DNA of 64,000 nt. Origin: Arthrobacter sp. ISL-85. Lineage in GTDB: Bacteria; Actinomycetota; Actinomycetes; Actinomycetales; Micrococcaceae. The notes under the pieces were generated by a model, which was not told the DNA's origin, did not search any database, and was given only the letters and a program-made list of their open reading frames with translations. Within the stretch, counting starts at the first letter, position 1; each line of letters begins with the position of its first letter. The translations under genes were made by a program, and so were the position numbers. Below are positions 45,045-52,282 of this stretch, one piece after another. The stretch lies in the NCBI RefSeq assembly GCF_018613675.1, contig NZ_JAGGPQ010000012.1, forward strand, positions 111,687 to 175,686. The letters are read 5' to 3'.

Positions 45045-45177
45045 ACCCCCGCTCACTTCCGGCGGATTTTCCCCCGACGCCCGCTCACGTTTCGCCGCTT
45101 TAACCGGAACCCCCGCTCACTCTCTTCAGAGGAGTGAGCGGGGGTTCGGGTTTAAGGTGCAGGAGGTGAGCGGGCGT
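45045..45177. repeat. Periodic inverted array, 32-bp unit (copy 3)
   Basis: Forward cores lie at 45045 (ACCCCCGCTCAC), 45077 (ACGCCCGCTCAC) and 45109 (ACCCCCGCTCAC). Reverse cores lie at 45134 (GTGAGCGGGGGT) and 45166 (GTGAGCGGGCGT). All same-strand steps are 32 bp. The central variant pair 45109/45134 is complementary. The array begins one base after the ppc stop codon. Confidence 0.95.
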
Positions 45178-45195
45178 TTGGATAGGGTTGGGAGC

Positions 45196-45501
45196 ATGCC
45201 TTCCTTCCAGACCCGCCTCAAGATCACCGGGCTCCGGCCAGGTAATCCGCCGGAGGCCGTCATGGATACGGCCGTGGAGGTACTCGGGACCCGCCACCAT
45301 GTGGAGGCGCACCAGCTCCAGATCGCCGGCGGAGTGCCGCAGCTGAACCTGCGTTTCCTCGTGGAGGCCACTGAGTACAGCGGTGAGAACCAGCAGGCGC
45401 GGGAATCGGCCGCCATGATGCGCGACGCCGTCGAACGCGTTGCGCTGACGGGCTCGCTCAGCGTGCTGCGGCGCAGCCGCGGCAAGTGGCTGCCTGTCTA
45501 G
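45196..45501 (+). CDS. Conserved hypothetical small protein
   Basis: The 101-aa product begins MPSFQTRLKITGLRPGNPPEAVMDTAVEVLG and ends with a basic RRSRGKWLPV. It looks like a small alpha/beta fold with a central helix (residues 73-88). I do not recognise it. ATG 45196 follows GGGAG closely. It overlaps by 4 bp the DedA gene's stop on the other strand, so the 3' ends are convergent. Confidence 0.7.
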   Translation: MPSFQTRLKITGLRPGNPPEAVMDTAVEVLGTRHHVEAHQLQIAGGVPQLNLRFLVEATEYSGENQQARESAAMMRDAVERVALTGSLSVLRRSRGKWLPV

Positions 45502-46121
45502 CCTGGGTCGGGCATGGGCTCGTCCTCGACCGGGGAGCGGTCACCCCGCCGGCGGGTGACAATGATCCCGACGACGGCGCCGATCACCAGGCCCACGGCC
45601 ACGCCGATAAGGGAGCTGGCCCAAAACGGCAGCCCGGTGGCTGAACCGGTGAAATATCCAAGCCCGACCAGCCAGCATGCCCACAGCACCGCCCCCAGTC
45701 CGGCGCACAGGCTGAAGCCGCGGACGGAGACGTTGGCGATGCCGGACGCTGCCGAGGTGGCGAGCCGCCCGCCGGGGATGAACCGGCCGCCGATGATGGT
45801 CCCGTAGGTGGACGAACGGCCGGCTTTGGCCAGTGCGGCATGGATGCCGCTGTGGACGCGGCGGCCCCATTTCCAGCGGTCCAGCACATGGCTTAGCCGC
45901 CGGCGGAAGAGGTGGAACACCAGCATGTCTCCCAGCCATGACGCCACGGCGGCGAGCACCAGGACCAGGAACACGTTGGCCCGCCCGTCAGCGGACAGCG
46001 CACCCCCGGTGATCACCAGCATCTCCGATGGGATGGGCGGAAAAATGGCATCGCCAATCACCACGGGGATCACCCAGAAGTAGAGGGCCGTCCCCCAGCT
46101 GTCAACGCTGCCGAAGTCCAT
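45498..46121 (-). CDS. DedA family membrane protein
   Basis: The 207-aa product has the DedA pattern: FPPIPSEMLVITGGALSA in the first re-entrant region, GDMLVFHLFRRR, and the second conserved GRFIPGGRLATSAASGIANVS. DedA proteins are undecaprenyl-phosphate or lipid flippases that affect envelope stress. ATG 46121 was chosen; a GTG two codons upstream (46127) is also reasonable. It diverges from the macro-domain gene by 34 bp. Confidence 0.88.
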   Translation of the reverse strand: MDFGSVDSWGTALYFWVIPVVIGDAIFPPIPSEMLVITGGALSADGRANVFLVLVLAAVASWLGDMLVFHLFRRRLSHVLDRWKWGRRVHSGIHAALAKAGRSSTYGTIIGGRFIPGGRLATSAASGIANVSVRGFSLCAGLGAVLWACWLVGLGYFTGSATGLPFWASSLIGVAVGLVIGAVVGIIVTRRRGDRSPVEDEPMPDPG

Positions 46122-46155
46122 TGCCACAAGGTACCTCACTTGGGAAACTGGCGGC

Positions 46156-46686
46156 ATGCGGATCTCGGTTCTGCAGGGAGACATTACGCGCCGGCGGGTG
46201 GATGTGGTGGTGAACGCCGCAAACTCTTCATTGCTTGGCGGCGGGGGAGTGGACGGGGCGCTGCACCGGGCCGCCGGGCCGGAGCTGCTGGCGGCTTGCC
46301 GGGAGCTGCGGGCCACCGGGCTGCCGCACGGACTCCAGACCGGCGCCGCTGTGGCTACACCGGCCTTCCGGCTGCCGGCCCGCTGGGTGATTCACACGGT
46401 TGGGCCCAACCGTCATGCGGGACAGACCAACCGCGCGCTGCTGGTGTCCTGCTTCAGTGAAAGCCTCCGGCTGGCTGATGTTCTAGAGGCCGGCACGGTA
46501 GCCTTTCCGGCGGTCGGAGCCGGGGCCTTCGGGTGGAGTGCGGCGGCCGTGGCGCAGGCAGCGCTGGATGCTGTGACCGGATTCCGGGCTTCACACTCCG
46601 GCAGCGGGCTGGAACTGGTGGAGTTCGTGCTGCGCACCACGGAGGTTGAGGCGGTGTTCAGGGACGTGCTTGGACCGCTTCAGTGA
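46156..46686 (+). CDS. Macro domain protein (O-acetyl-ADP-ribose deacetylase-like)
   Basis: The 176-aa product is a single macro domain: LQGDIT, VVVNAANSSLLGGGGVDGALHRAAG (binding loop 1), HTVGPN, and FPAVGAGAFGW (binding loop 2). It removes O-acetyl-ADP-ribose or ADP-ribose from proteins. Its 3' end overlaps the pseudouridine synthase gene by 29 bp on the opposite strand. Confidence 0.92.
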   Translation: MRISVLQGDITRRRVDVVVNAANSSLLGGGGVDGALHRAAGPELLAACRELRATGLPHGLQTGAAVATPAFRLPARWVIHTVGPNRHAGQTNRALLVSCFSESLRLADVLEAGTVAFPAVGAGAFGWSAAAVAQAALDAVTGFRASHSGSGLELVEFVLRTTEVEAVFRDVLGPLQ

Positions 46687-47641
46687 GCTCCAGGCTGCTG
46701 CGGTACTCCACGGGCCTTCCCGAGATCGGGTCCACGAACCGGATGCCGCGGGCCAGGAGCTGGAGCGGTTTGGCGTAGTCGTCCGGGGCCTTGTCCAGCA
46801 GGTCGGGATAGAAGGCGTCGTTCACGATGCCCAGTCCCAACGAGGCCATGTGGACCCGCAGTTGGTGGGTCTTGCCGGTGTGCGGTTCCAGCCGGTACCT
46901 GGCCAGGCGTCCGTGGATGCTGGGGGCACCGGCACCGTCACCGTCGGCACCCGCGGAAGGGCCGCCGTCGAACGTTTCCAGCCGCTCAATCCTGGTTTCC
47001 GCGTTCGGCTCGCCGTCGATGACCTCCGCCAGCAGGTAGCTGCGGGACTTGGTCATCCTGTTGCGGACCACCACGGGAAAGTCGACGGCGGGATACCCCG
47101 GCGCTGGCTCGGCGGCTGAGACGCACTCGTACTCCTTCTGCACCTGCCGCTTCTCGAAGAGCACCTGGTACTTGCCGCGCGTCTGTGGGTTGGTGGAGAA
47201 GAGCAGGACGCCGGCGGTCATGCGGTCCAGCCGGTGCATGGGGATCAGGTCCGGGAGGTCCAACTGGTTCCGCAGGCGGACCAGGGCAGATTCCTGGATG
47301 TACGTGCCGCCCGGCGTGGTGGGCAGGAAATGCGGCTTGTCCACCACCAGCAGGTGCTCGTCCTGGTGCAGGATACTGATCTCCACCGGCAGCCGTGTCT
47401 CCGGTGGCAGCGTGCGGTAGTACCAGATGAAAGTGTGGTCTTCGAGTTTGGTGTGCCGGCTCAGGGGTACGCCGCCCTCGCCAACGATCTCGCCGGCGTC
47501 GAATCTGTCCTCGATGCCCTGCGGATCGATGTGGCCCCAGCGGTGCATCATGTAGTCCATGGCGGTGTCCCAGGGTCCCTCCTCCGGCAGGCGCAGGCGG
47601 GTGGCATTCACGCCGTCGCGCACGGGGAGGGGGGATTGCAT
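46658..47641 (-). CDS. RluA family pseudouridine synthase
   Basis: The 327-aa product has the catalytic motif HRLDRMTAGV with the essential Asp, preceded by LLVVDKPHFLPTTPGG and followed by GKTHQLRVHMASLG. There is an N-terminal S4-like region. It isomerises uridine in rRNA or tRNA; the site is not determinable. ATG 47641 is used, with GTG 47644 one codon upstream. Confidence 0.92.
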   Translation of the reverse strand: MQSPLPVRDGVNATRLRLPEEGPWDTAMDYMMHRWGHIDPQGIEDRFDAGEIVGEGGVPLSRHTKLEDHTFIWYYRTLPPETRLPVEISILHQDEHLLVVDKPHFLPTTPGGTYIQESALVRLRNQLDLPDLIPMHRLDRMTAGVLLFSTNPQTRGKYQVLFEKRQVQKEYECVSAAEPAPGYPAVDFPVVVRNRMTKSRSYLLAEVIDGEPNAETRIERLETFDGGPSAGADGDGAGAPSIHGRLARYRLEPHTGKTHQLRVHMASLGLGIVNDAFYPDLLDKAPDDYAKPLQLLARGIRFVDPISGRPVEYRSSLELTEAVQARP

Positions 47642-47712
47642 CACTGGTCCATTCTACCGGCGCCGTCCTGGCCGGTTTGGGGCCCTCGGTGGCGCCGACG
47701 ATAATAAAGTTC

Positions 47713-47747
47713 TTGACAAGAAAAGTTGTCGGTTGGACACTGGAGGC
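47713..47747 (+). promoter_or_regulatory. Promoter and candidate ArsR operator for the 47748 operon
   Basis: A -35 TTGACA (47713-47718) and a weak -10 GACACT (47736-47741) are 17 bp apart. A perfect inverted repeat, GACAA-N6-TTGTC (47715-47730), covers the -35. GGAGG (47742-47746) precedes ATG 47748. The repeat in the promoter is what an autorepressing ArsR-type dimer would use. Confidence 0.7.
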
Positions 47748-48386
47748 ATGCAGGACATCGCAGTCATCGAGGACCCGGCCGCGGCCGAGGTCTCCCTGGA
47801 CCCCATCCGCACCCGGATCCTGCGGGAACTGGTCCAGCCGGCCTCGGCTACGCAGCTGGCGGTGCGCATCGGCCTGCCCCGGCAGAAAGTGAACTACCAC
47901 CTCAAGGCCCTGGAGCGGTACGGCCTGGTGGACCTGGTGGAGGAGCGCCGCAAGGGCAATGTGACCGAGCGGGTCCTTCAGGCCACGGCAGCCTCCTACC
48001 TCATCTCACCTTCCGCGCTCGCCGCCGTGTCCCCGGACCCCGGCCGGTTCGCCGACCGTTTCTCCGCGTTCTGGCTGCTGGCGCTGGCCGCGCGGATGGT
48101 GCAGGAAGTGGGAAGGCTCATTGCCGGCGCCACCGCTGCCAGGCAGAAGCTGGCCACGTTCGCCATTGACGGCGACATCACCTTCCGCACTGCCGCGGAC
48201 AGGGCCGCGTTCGCCGAGGAACTCGGCATCGAGGTCACGCGGCTGGTGGACAAGTACCACGACGGCGGCGGGTCGCCCCAAGGGCGGCGGCACCGGCTCG
48301 TTGTGGCACTGCACCCGGCCCTTAAAGAAACCAGTGCCCGCAAGGCAACGAACAAATCCACATCAGGCAAGGAGCAGGACAAATGA
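47748..48386 (+). CDS. ArsR-type winged-helix transcriptional regulator
   Basis: The 212-aa product has a winged helix (residues about 16-75: DPIRTRILRELVQP, SATQLAVRIGLPRQKVNYHLKALERYGLVDLVEERRKG). The C-terminal ~130 residues are an unrecognised helical domain, longer than in metal-sensing ArsR proteins, with no metal-binding CXC. It overlaps an SRPBCC-domain gene by ATGA, a common pair in actinobacteria in which the SRPBCC protein may bind the signal molecule. Confidence 0.88.
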   Translation: MQDIAVIEDPAAAEVSLDPIRTRILRELVQPASATQLAVRIGLPRQKVNYHLKALERYGLVDLVEERRKGNVTERVLQATAASYLISPSALAAVSPDPGRFADRFSAFWLLALAARMVQEVGRLIAGATAARQKLATFAIDGDITFRTAADRAAFAEELGIEVTRLVDKYHDGGGSPQGRRHRLVVALHPALKETSARKATNKSTSGKEQDK

Positions 48387-49078
48387 GCGACCAACGGGAC
48401 TTTGAGATCATCCACGACACGGAGCTGCCCGGCACGCCGGAACGCGTCTGGGAAGCGGTCACGAACGGAACGCCGGCCTGGATGTTTCCCACGGACCAGT
48501 GGCCCGCGGTCAGGACGGTGGAGGAGTACCCCCACCACCTGGTGTCCCGGATGGACGGGCCGGACGGCTGGTTCAACCAGCTGGAGCACGTGCTGGAGCC
48601 GCTGGACGGCGGCCGCGCCCGGCTCCACTACGTCCACAGCGGGATTTTCGCGGATAACTGGGACCAGCAGTACGACGGCGCCAGCCGCCACACTGAGTTC
48701 TACCTGCACACGCTGGGCCAGTACCTGCAGTACTTCGACGGCCGCCCCGTGGTGTTCACCGACATCCAGGCCCCCGCGGCATCCCAGGCGGCGGACGGTT
48801 TCACACGGCTCCGTGAAGCGCTGGGCGTCGGCTCCGCGGAGCAGGGCGCCGCCGTTGATGTGGAGGTCGACGGCGTGGGGCGGCTGGCGGGCGAGGTGGA
48901 CTTCTCGAATGAGCACTTCCTGGGCGTGCGCACGGCGGATGCGATGTACCGGTTCTTTGGCCGCAACGCCTTCGGTGCCCCCGTGGGCATGACGGTGCAC
49001 GACTTCAGTGGCACCAGTGACACGGAGGCCACGGCCAAGGCGTGGGGCGCATTCCTGGAGCACGTATACGCGTCGTAG
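48383..49078 (+). CDS. SRPBCC family protein
   Basis: The 231-aa product has the SRPBCC start FEIIHDTELPGTPERVWEAVTNG, followed by GWFNQLEHVLEPLDGGRARLHYVHSG and a C-terminal HTLGQYLQYFDG helix. It continues with a second ~80-residue part. It probably binds a hydrophobic ligand. Translationally coupled to the ArsR-type regulator. Confidence 0.87.
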   Translation: MSDQRDFEIIHDTELPGTPERVWEAVTNGTPAWMFPTDQWPAVRTVEEYPHHLVSRMDGPDGWFNQLEHVLEPLDGGRARLHYVHSGIFADNWDQQYDGASRHTEFYLHTLGQYLQYFDGRPVVFTDIQAPAASQAADGFTRLREALGVGSAEQGAAVDVEVDGVGRLAGEVDFSNEHFLGVRTADAMYRFFGRNAFGAPVGMTVHDFSGTSDTEATAKAWGAFLEHVYAS

Positions 49079-49087
49079 TCCCGTTTA

Positions 49088-49193
49088 CTGTCGACGCGCA
49101 AACTGCCGCCGGCTGCGCTCGTTACCTGACGCACCCGATATACCCCCCGCGCCAGGTAACGAGCGGGTCGCAGCATGTTTGCGGCGTCGACAG
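49088..49193. repeat. 106-bp palindromic intergenic element
   Basis: Outer arms start with CTGTCGACGC on the left and end with GCGTCGACAG on the right, extended by GCAAAC/GTTTGC. Inner arms are GCTCGTTACCTG (49117-49128) and CAGGTAACGAGC (49153-49164), perfectly complementary. About 13 bp on each side between outer and inner arms is mispaired. It lies between convergent genes, so it may end transcription or be a mobile palindromic element. Confidence 0.85.
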
Positions 49194-49240
49194 GTGCCAC
49201 CCCGTGGCACGGGTACAGATGTATCGGTCCAGTTGTCTGC

Positions 49241-50752
49241 TCAGGCGATGGCGACGGCGGGCGCCTGGGTCAGGGAGCGCCGCAGCTGGGGCGCGGCATC
49301 AAGCCTGTCCTGGGCCGCCCGGAGGGCAAGGACCGCAATCTCGAGCCTGTCCGGCGGGAGGGTGAAGGGCACGCGCAGGTTGCGTTCAAACGCGCCGCCG
49401 ATTCCGAACCGGGGTCCGGCCGCCAGCCTGATGCCGAATTCCGGGGCCAGTACGGTCAGCGCAGTGCTGATGGGCGCGGGGAGCCGGCACCACACGGAGA
49501 GGCCACCGGCAGGCGGAGTCACCTGCCATGCGGGAAGGTGCTCCGCCAGGAGGCCGAGCAGCGCGGACCGGTTACGGCGCAGCGTCTGCAGCAGTGCGGG
49601 CAGCGGCTCCTCCAGTGCCCGTACCAGGTGCGCCGCCGCGAGCTGCTCCATGACGGGGCCGCCAAGGTCCAGGGTGGTACGGGCCGCGGCAAACCGCTGA
49701 ATCATGGCCTCCGAAGCGCGGATCCAGCCGGTACGGAGGCCTGCCCAGTGTGACTTGCTCAGCGATCCGATAGACACCACGGCGCTGCTGAAGCCGGCCA
49801 GGGGAGTGGTGGCAACGCCGTCGAGGTTCAGGTCGCGCAGCGTCTCATCCGCGACCAGCACGGTTTCGGCCAGGGCGGCCGCGCGGGCCAGCCGGCGGCG
49901 CTGGGCGTCAGGCATGATCATCCCCGTGGGGTTATGGAAATCCGGGACCAGGTAGGCGAGCTTCGGTTGCTGCTGGGCCATCACGGATTCCATGGCGGTA
50001 AGGTCCCAGCCGGACTCGGCGAAGGCCACCGGGACGGGGCGGCACCGGGCGGAACGGATGGCATCCAGCGCGTGGGGGTAGCTGGGATGCTCCACCAGGA
50101 TGCGGTCCTGCCGGTCTGCCAGGGTGCGGATGATGATGGTGAGGGCGTGCTGGGCGCCGGAGGTCACCATGACCTGGCCCGGCTGCGTTGGCACTCCGGC
50201 GGCGGTGTACCGGTCCGCAATCGCTTGCCGCAGGGGCAGCAGTCCCAGGGCGTCGTAGCCGAACCCCGGCAGCAGTGCGGGGAGTTCCGTCAGCGCCGCG
50301 GCGAAGGCCCGGTGCACCACCTCCCCACTGGCAGGCAGCGCCGAATAGGCCAGGTCCACCAGTCCTCCGGGCGCCGTCAGACCGGGCGCGGTGAGCCCGG
50401 GTGCGGTGAGCCCGGGTGCTGCCAGGGCGCCGGCGGAAGGCGGCTGCGGGCCGAAGAGCGCCGGACCGAAGGGAGTCAGTTCGGGGATGCGGGTCTTGCC
50501 GCGGCTGCCTTGGCCACTGCTCAGGAAGCCTTGGTCCCGGAGGCTGGAGTATGCGGCCGTGATGGTTGTCCGGCTGACCGCCAGGGTTGAGCACAGCGAG
50601 CGCTCGCTGGGCAAGGCTGTATCCAGCGGGATCCGCCCGTCAAGGATGAGCAGCCGCACCACGTCCGCCAGTTCACGGTACGCGGGCCCGGGTCCGCTGT
50701 TCCACGGTCCAAGAAGGCGGGACAAAGCCAGGGCGGTAAGGGCAGCAGCCAT
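49241..50752 (-). CDS. yczR: MocR-type PLP-dependent transcriptional regulator (YczR-like)
   Basis: The 503-aa product has a GntR winged helix (about residues 25-85, with PSERSLCSTLAVSRTTITAAYSSL). A linker contains three APGLT repeats (50374-50418), and an aminotransferase-like domain carries the PLP lysine in SIGSLSKSHWAGLRTGWI. YczR regulates the adjacent divergent yczE in many actinobacteria. It appears leaderless, with AATACT six bases before ATG 50752. Confidence 0.88.
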   Translation of the reverse strand: MAAALTALALSRLLGPWNSGPGPAYRELADVVRLLILDGRIPLDTALPSERSLCSTLAVSRTTITAAYSSLRDQGFLSSGQGSRGKTRIPELTPFGPALFGPQPPSAGALAAPGLTAPGLTAPGLTAPGGLVDLAYSALPASGEVVHRAFAAALTELPALLPGFGYDALGLLPLRQAIADRYTAAGVPTQPGQVMVTSGAQHALTIIIRTLADRQDRILVEHPSYPHALDAIRSARCRPVPVAFAESGWDLTAMESVMAQQQPKLAYLVPDFHNPTGMIMPDAQRRRLARAAALAETVLVADETLRDLNLDGVATTPLAGFSSAVVSIGSLSKSHWAGLRTGWIRASEAMIQRFAAARTTLDLGGPVMEQLAAAHLVRALEEPLPALLQTLRRNRSALLGLLAEHLPAWQVTPPAGGLSVWCRLPAPISTALTVLAPEFGIRLAAGPRFGIGGAFERNLRVPFTLPPDRLEIAVLALRAAQDRLDAAPQLRRSLTQAPAVAIA

Positions 50753-50756
50753 GTAG

Positions 50757-50793
50757 CCAGTATTTCAGACTGGATATGTAATTGAATGCCAGT
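50757..50793. promoter_or_regulatory. yczR-yczE operator half-sites
   Basis: CCAGT (50757-50761), ACTGG (50769-50773) and CCAGT (50789-50793) form CCAGT-N7-ACTGG-N15-CCAGT within a 60-bp AT-rich divergent promoter region. Multiple half-sites are usual for MocR regulators. Seen directly; binding is inferred. Confidence 0.6.
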
Positions 50794-50812
50794 TGGCTGC
50801 GAGCATGGTTGC

Positions 50813-51433
50813 ATGATGACCCGCAGACTCGTCCAGCTCTTCACCGGCCTCGCCATGTACGGCATCTCCCTGGCCATGTTCATCCGGGCCGGCCTGGGCC
50901 TGGACCCGTGGGACGTGTTCCACCAGGGGCTGGCCAACCGCAGCGGGCTGAGCATCGGCGTGGTGGTGATCGCCGTAAGTTTCCTGGTGCTGCTGCTCTG
51001 GATCCCGTTGCGCCAGATGCCCGGCTTCGGAACGCTCTGCAACGCCGTCCTGGTGGGCGTCTTCGCGGACATCGGGCTGGCACTGATCCCGCCGGCGACC
51101 CATCTGGCCGTTCAGGCTGGCCTTCTCACGGGGGCCGTGCTGGTGAACGCCGTTGCCTCGGCCTGCTACATCGGCGCCGGTTTCGGGCCAGGTGCCCGGG
51201 ACGGCCTGATGACCGGCCTGGCCCGGCGCACGGGATGGTCCGTCAGGCTCTCCCGCACGCTCATCGAGGTGACGGTGCTGGCCGCCGGCTGGCTGCTCGG
51301 TGGATCGGTGGGCGCGGGTACCGTGGTCTACGCCTTGGCGATCGGTCCCTTGGTGCACATATTGCTGCCGCGCTTCATGGTCGGAACCGGGGAGTCCAAA
51401 TCCGCCAAGGAGCCCAGCCCCGCGAACTGCTAA
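50813..51433 (+). CDS. yczE: Membrane protein YczE
   Basis: The 206-aa product has about five membrane helices and the YczE signature LDPWDVFHQGLA, then GFGPGARDGLMTGLARRTGWSVRLSRTLIE. Function is unknown; the yczR-yczE pair is conserved and links it to PLP-responsive control. Two adjacent ATGs (50813, 50816) are possible starts. Confidence 0.9.
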   Translation: MMTRRLVQLFTGLAMYGISLAMFIRAGLGLDPWDVFHQGLANRSGLSIGVVVIAVSFLVLLLWIPLRQMPGFGTLCNAVLVGVFADIGLALIPPATHLAVQAGLLTGAVLVNAVASACYIGAGFGPGARDGLMTGLARRTGWSVRLSRTLIEVTVLAAGWLLGGSVGAGTVVYALAIGPLVHILLPRFMVGTGESKSAKEPSPANC

Positions 51434-51451
51434 CACCACCCAGACCGGATG

Positions 51452-52282
51452 TCAGGCCGGCGCGGGCTGGCACTTGGGGCAGAAATAGATGTCCCGTTCC
51501 TCTTCGCCGTTCGGCTTGCCCAGGAGCCCGCGCCGGATGGGGGTGCCGCATTTCAGGCATGGCCGTCGCTCACCCCCGTACACCCAGTAGCCCGGCCGGC
51601 CGGCCATCCTGCCTACCGGCAAGCCACGGGGATTGAGGACGGTGACACGGCGTCCCGGGCCCAGGTTGACCTCCAAGAGCTGCTTCGCGTCGATCATCAG
51701 GGTCCGCACGTCCGCGACGCCGGCGACGGGGGTGGCGGGATGTATTCCGGAGAGGAAGCACGCTTCGCAGCGGTAGATGTTGCCGATCCCCGCCAGGTTT
51801 CGCTGGTCCAGCAGCGCTACGCCGATGGGAACCTCGGGACGCGACCTGACACGGCGTTCGGCCTCGTCCAGGTCCCAGTCCGGGCCCAGGAGGTCCGGGC
51901 CGAGGAATCCGACGATCGAATCCTCATTGGCGGTGGCCACCACTTCCACGATTCCAAGGGAGAAACCGACGGCGTCGGCCACGGCGGTACGAAGGACGCA
52001 CCGTGCGGTGAAACCCGGTTTGCGCCATCTCCCGCCGGGTGGATAGACCTGCCAGGCACCTTCCATCTTCAGGTGCGAGTGGATGGTCAGCCGCTTGTCC
52101 TCCGGGCCGACCACCCGCATCAGCAGGTGCTTGCCCCGGGGGACCACCTCGTCCACAGTCCAGCCGGAGAGGTCCAGCGTGGCGAACCGGGGCACACGGA
52201 AGTCCGAGGCAATCAGTGTCTGTCCCGCGAGGGCCGCATGCAATTGGTGCGCGGCCCGCCAGACGGAATCGCCCTCAGGCAC
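51452..52282 (-). CDS. nei2: Endonuclease VIII-like DNA glycosylase (Nei2/Fpg family)
   Basis: The 276-aa product starts MPEGDSV, the catalytic Pro2-Glu3 of Fpg/Nei enzymes. It has a helix-two-turn-helix with NLAGIGNIYRCEACF and a C-terminal zinc finger CLKCG...CPKCQ. It removes oxidised pyrimidines and nicks the abasic site. It overlaps lhr by 8 bp, matching the lhr-nei gene order of mycobacteria. Confidence 0.92.
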   Translation of the reverse strand: MPEGDSVWRAAHQLHAALAGQTLIASDFRVPRFATLDLSGWTVDEVVPRGKHLLMRVVGPEDKRLTIHSHLKMEGAWQVYPPGGRWRKPGFTARCVLRTAVADAVGFSLGIVEVVATANEDSIVGFLGPDLLGPDWDLDEAERRVRSRPEVPIGVALLDQRNLAGIGNIYRCEACFLSGIHPATPVAGVADVRTLMIDAKQLLEVNLGPGRRVTVLNPRGLPVGRMAGRPGYWVYGGERRPCLKCGTPIRRGLLGKPNGEEERDIYFCPKCQPAPA

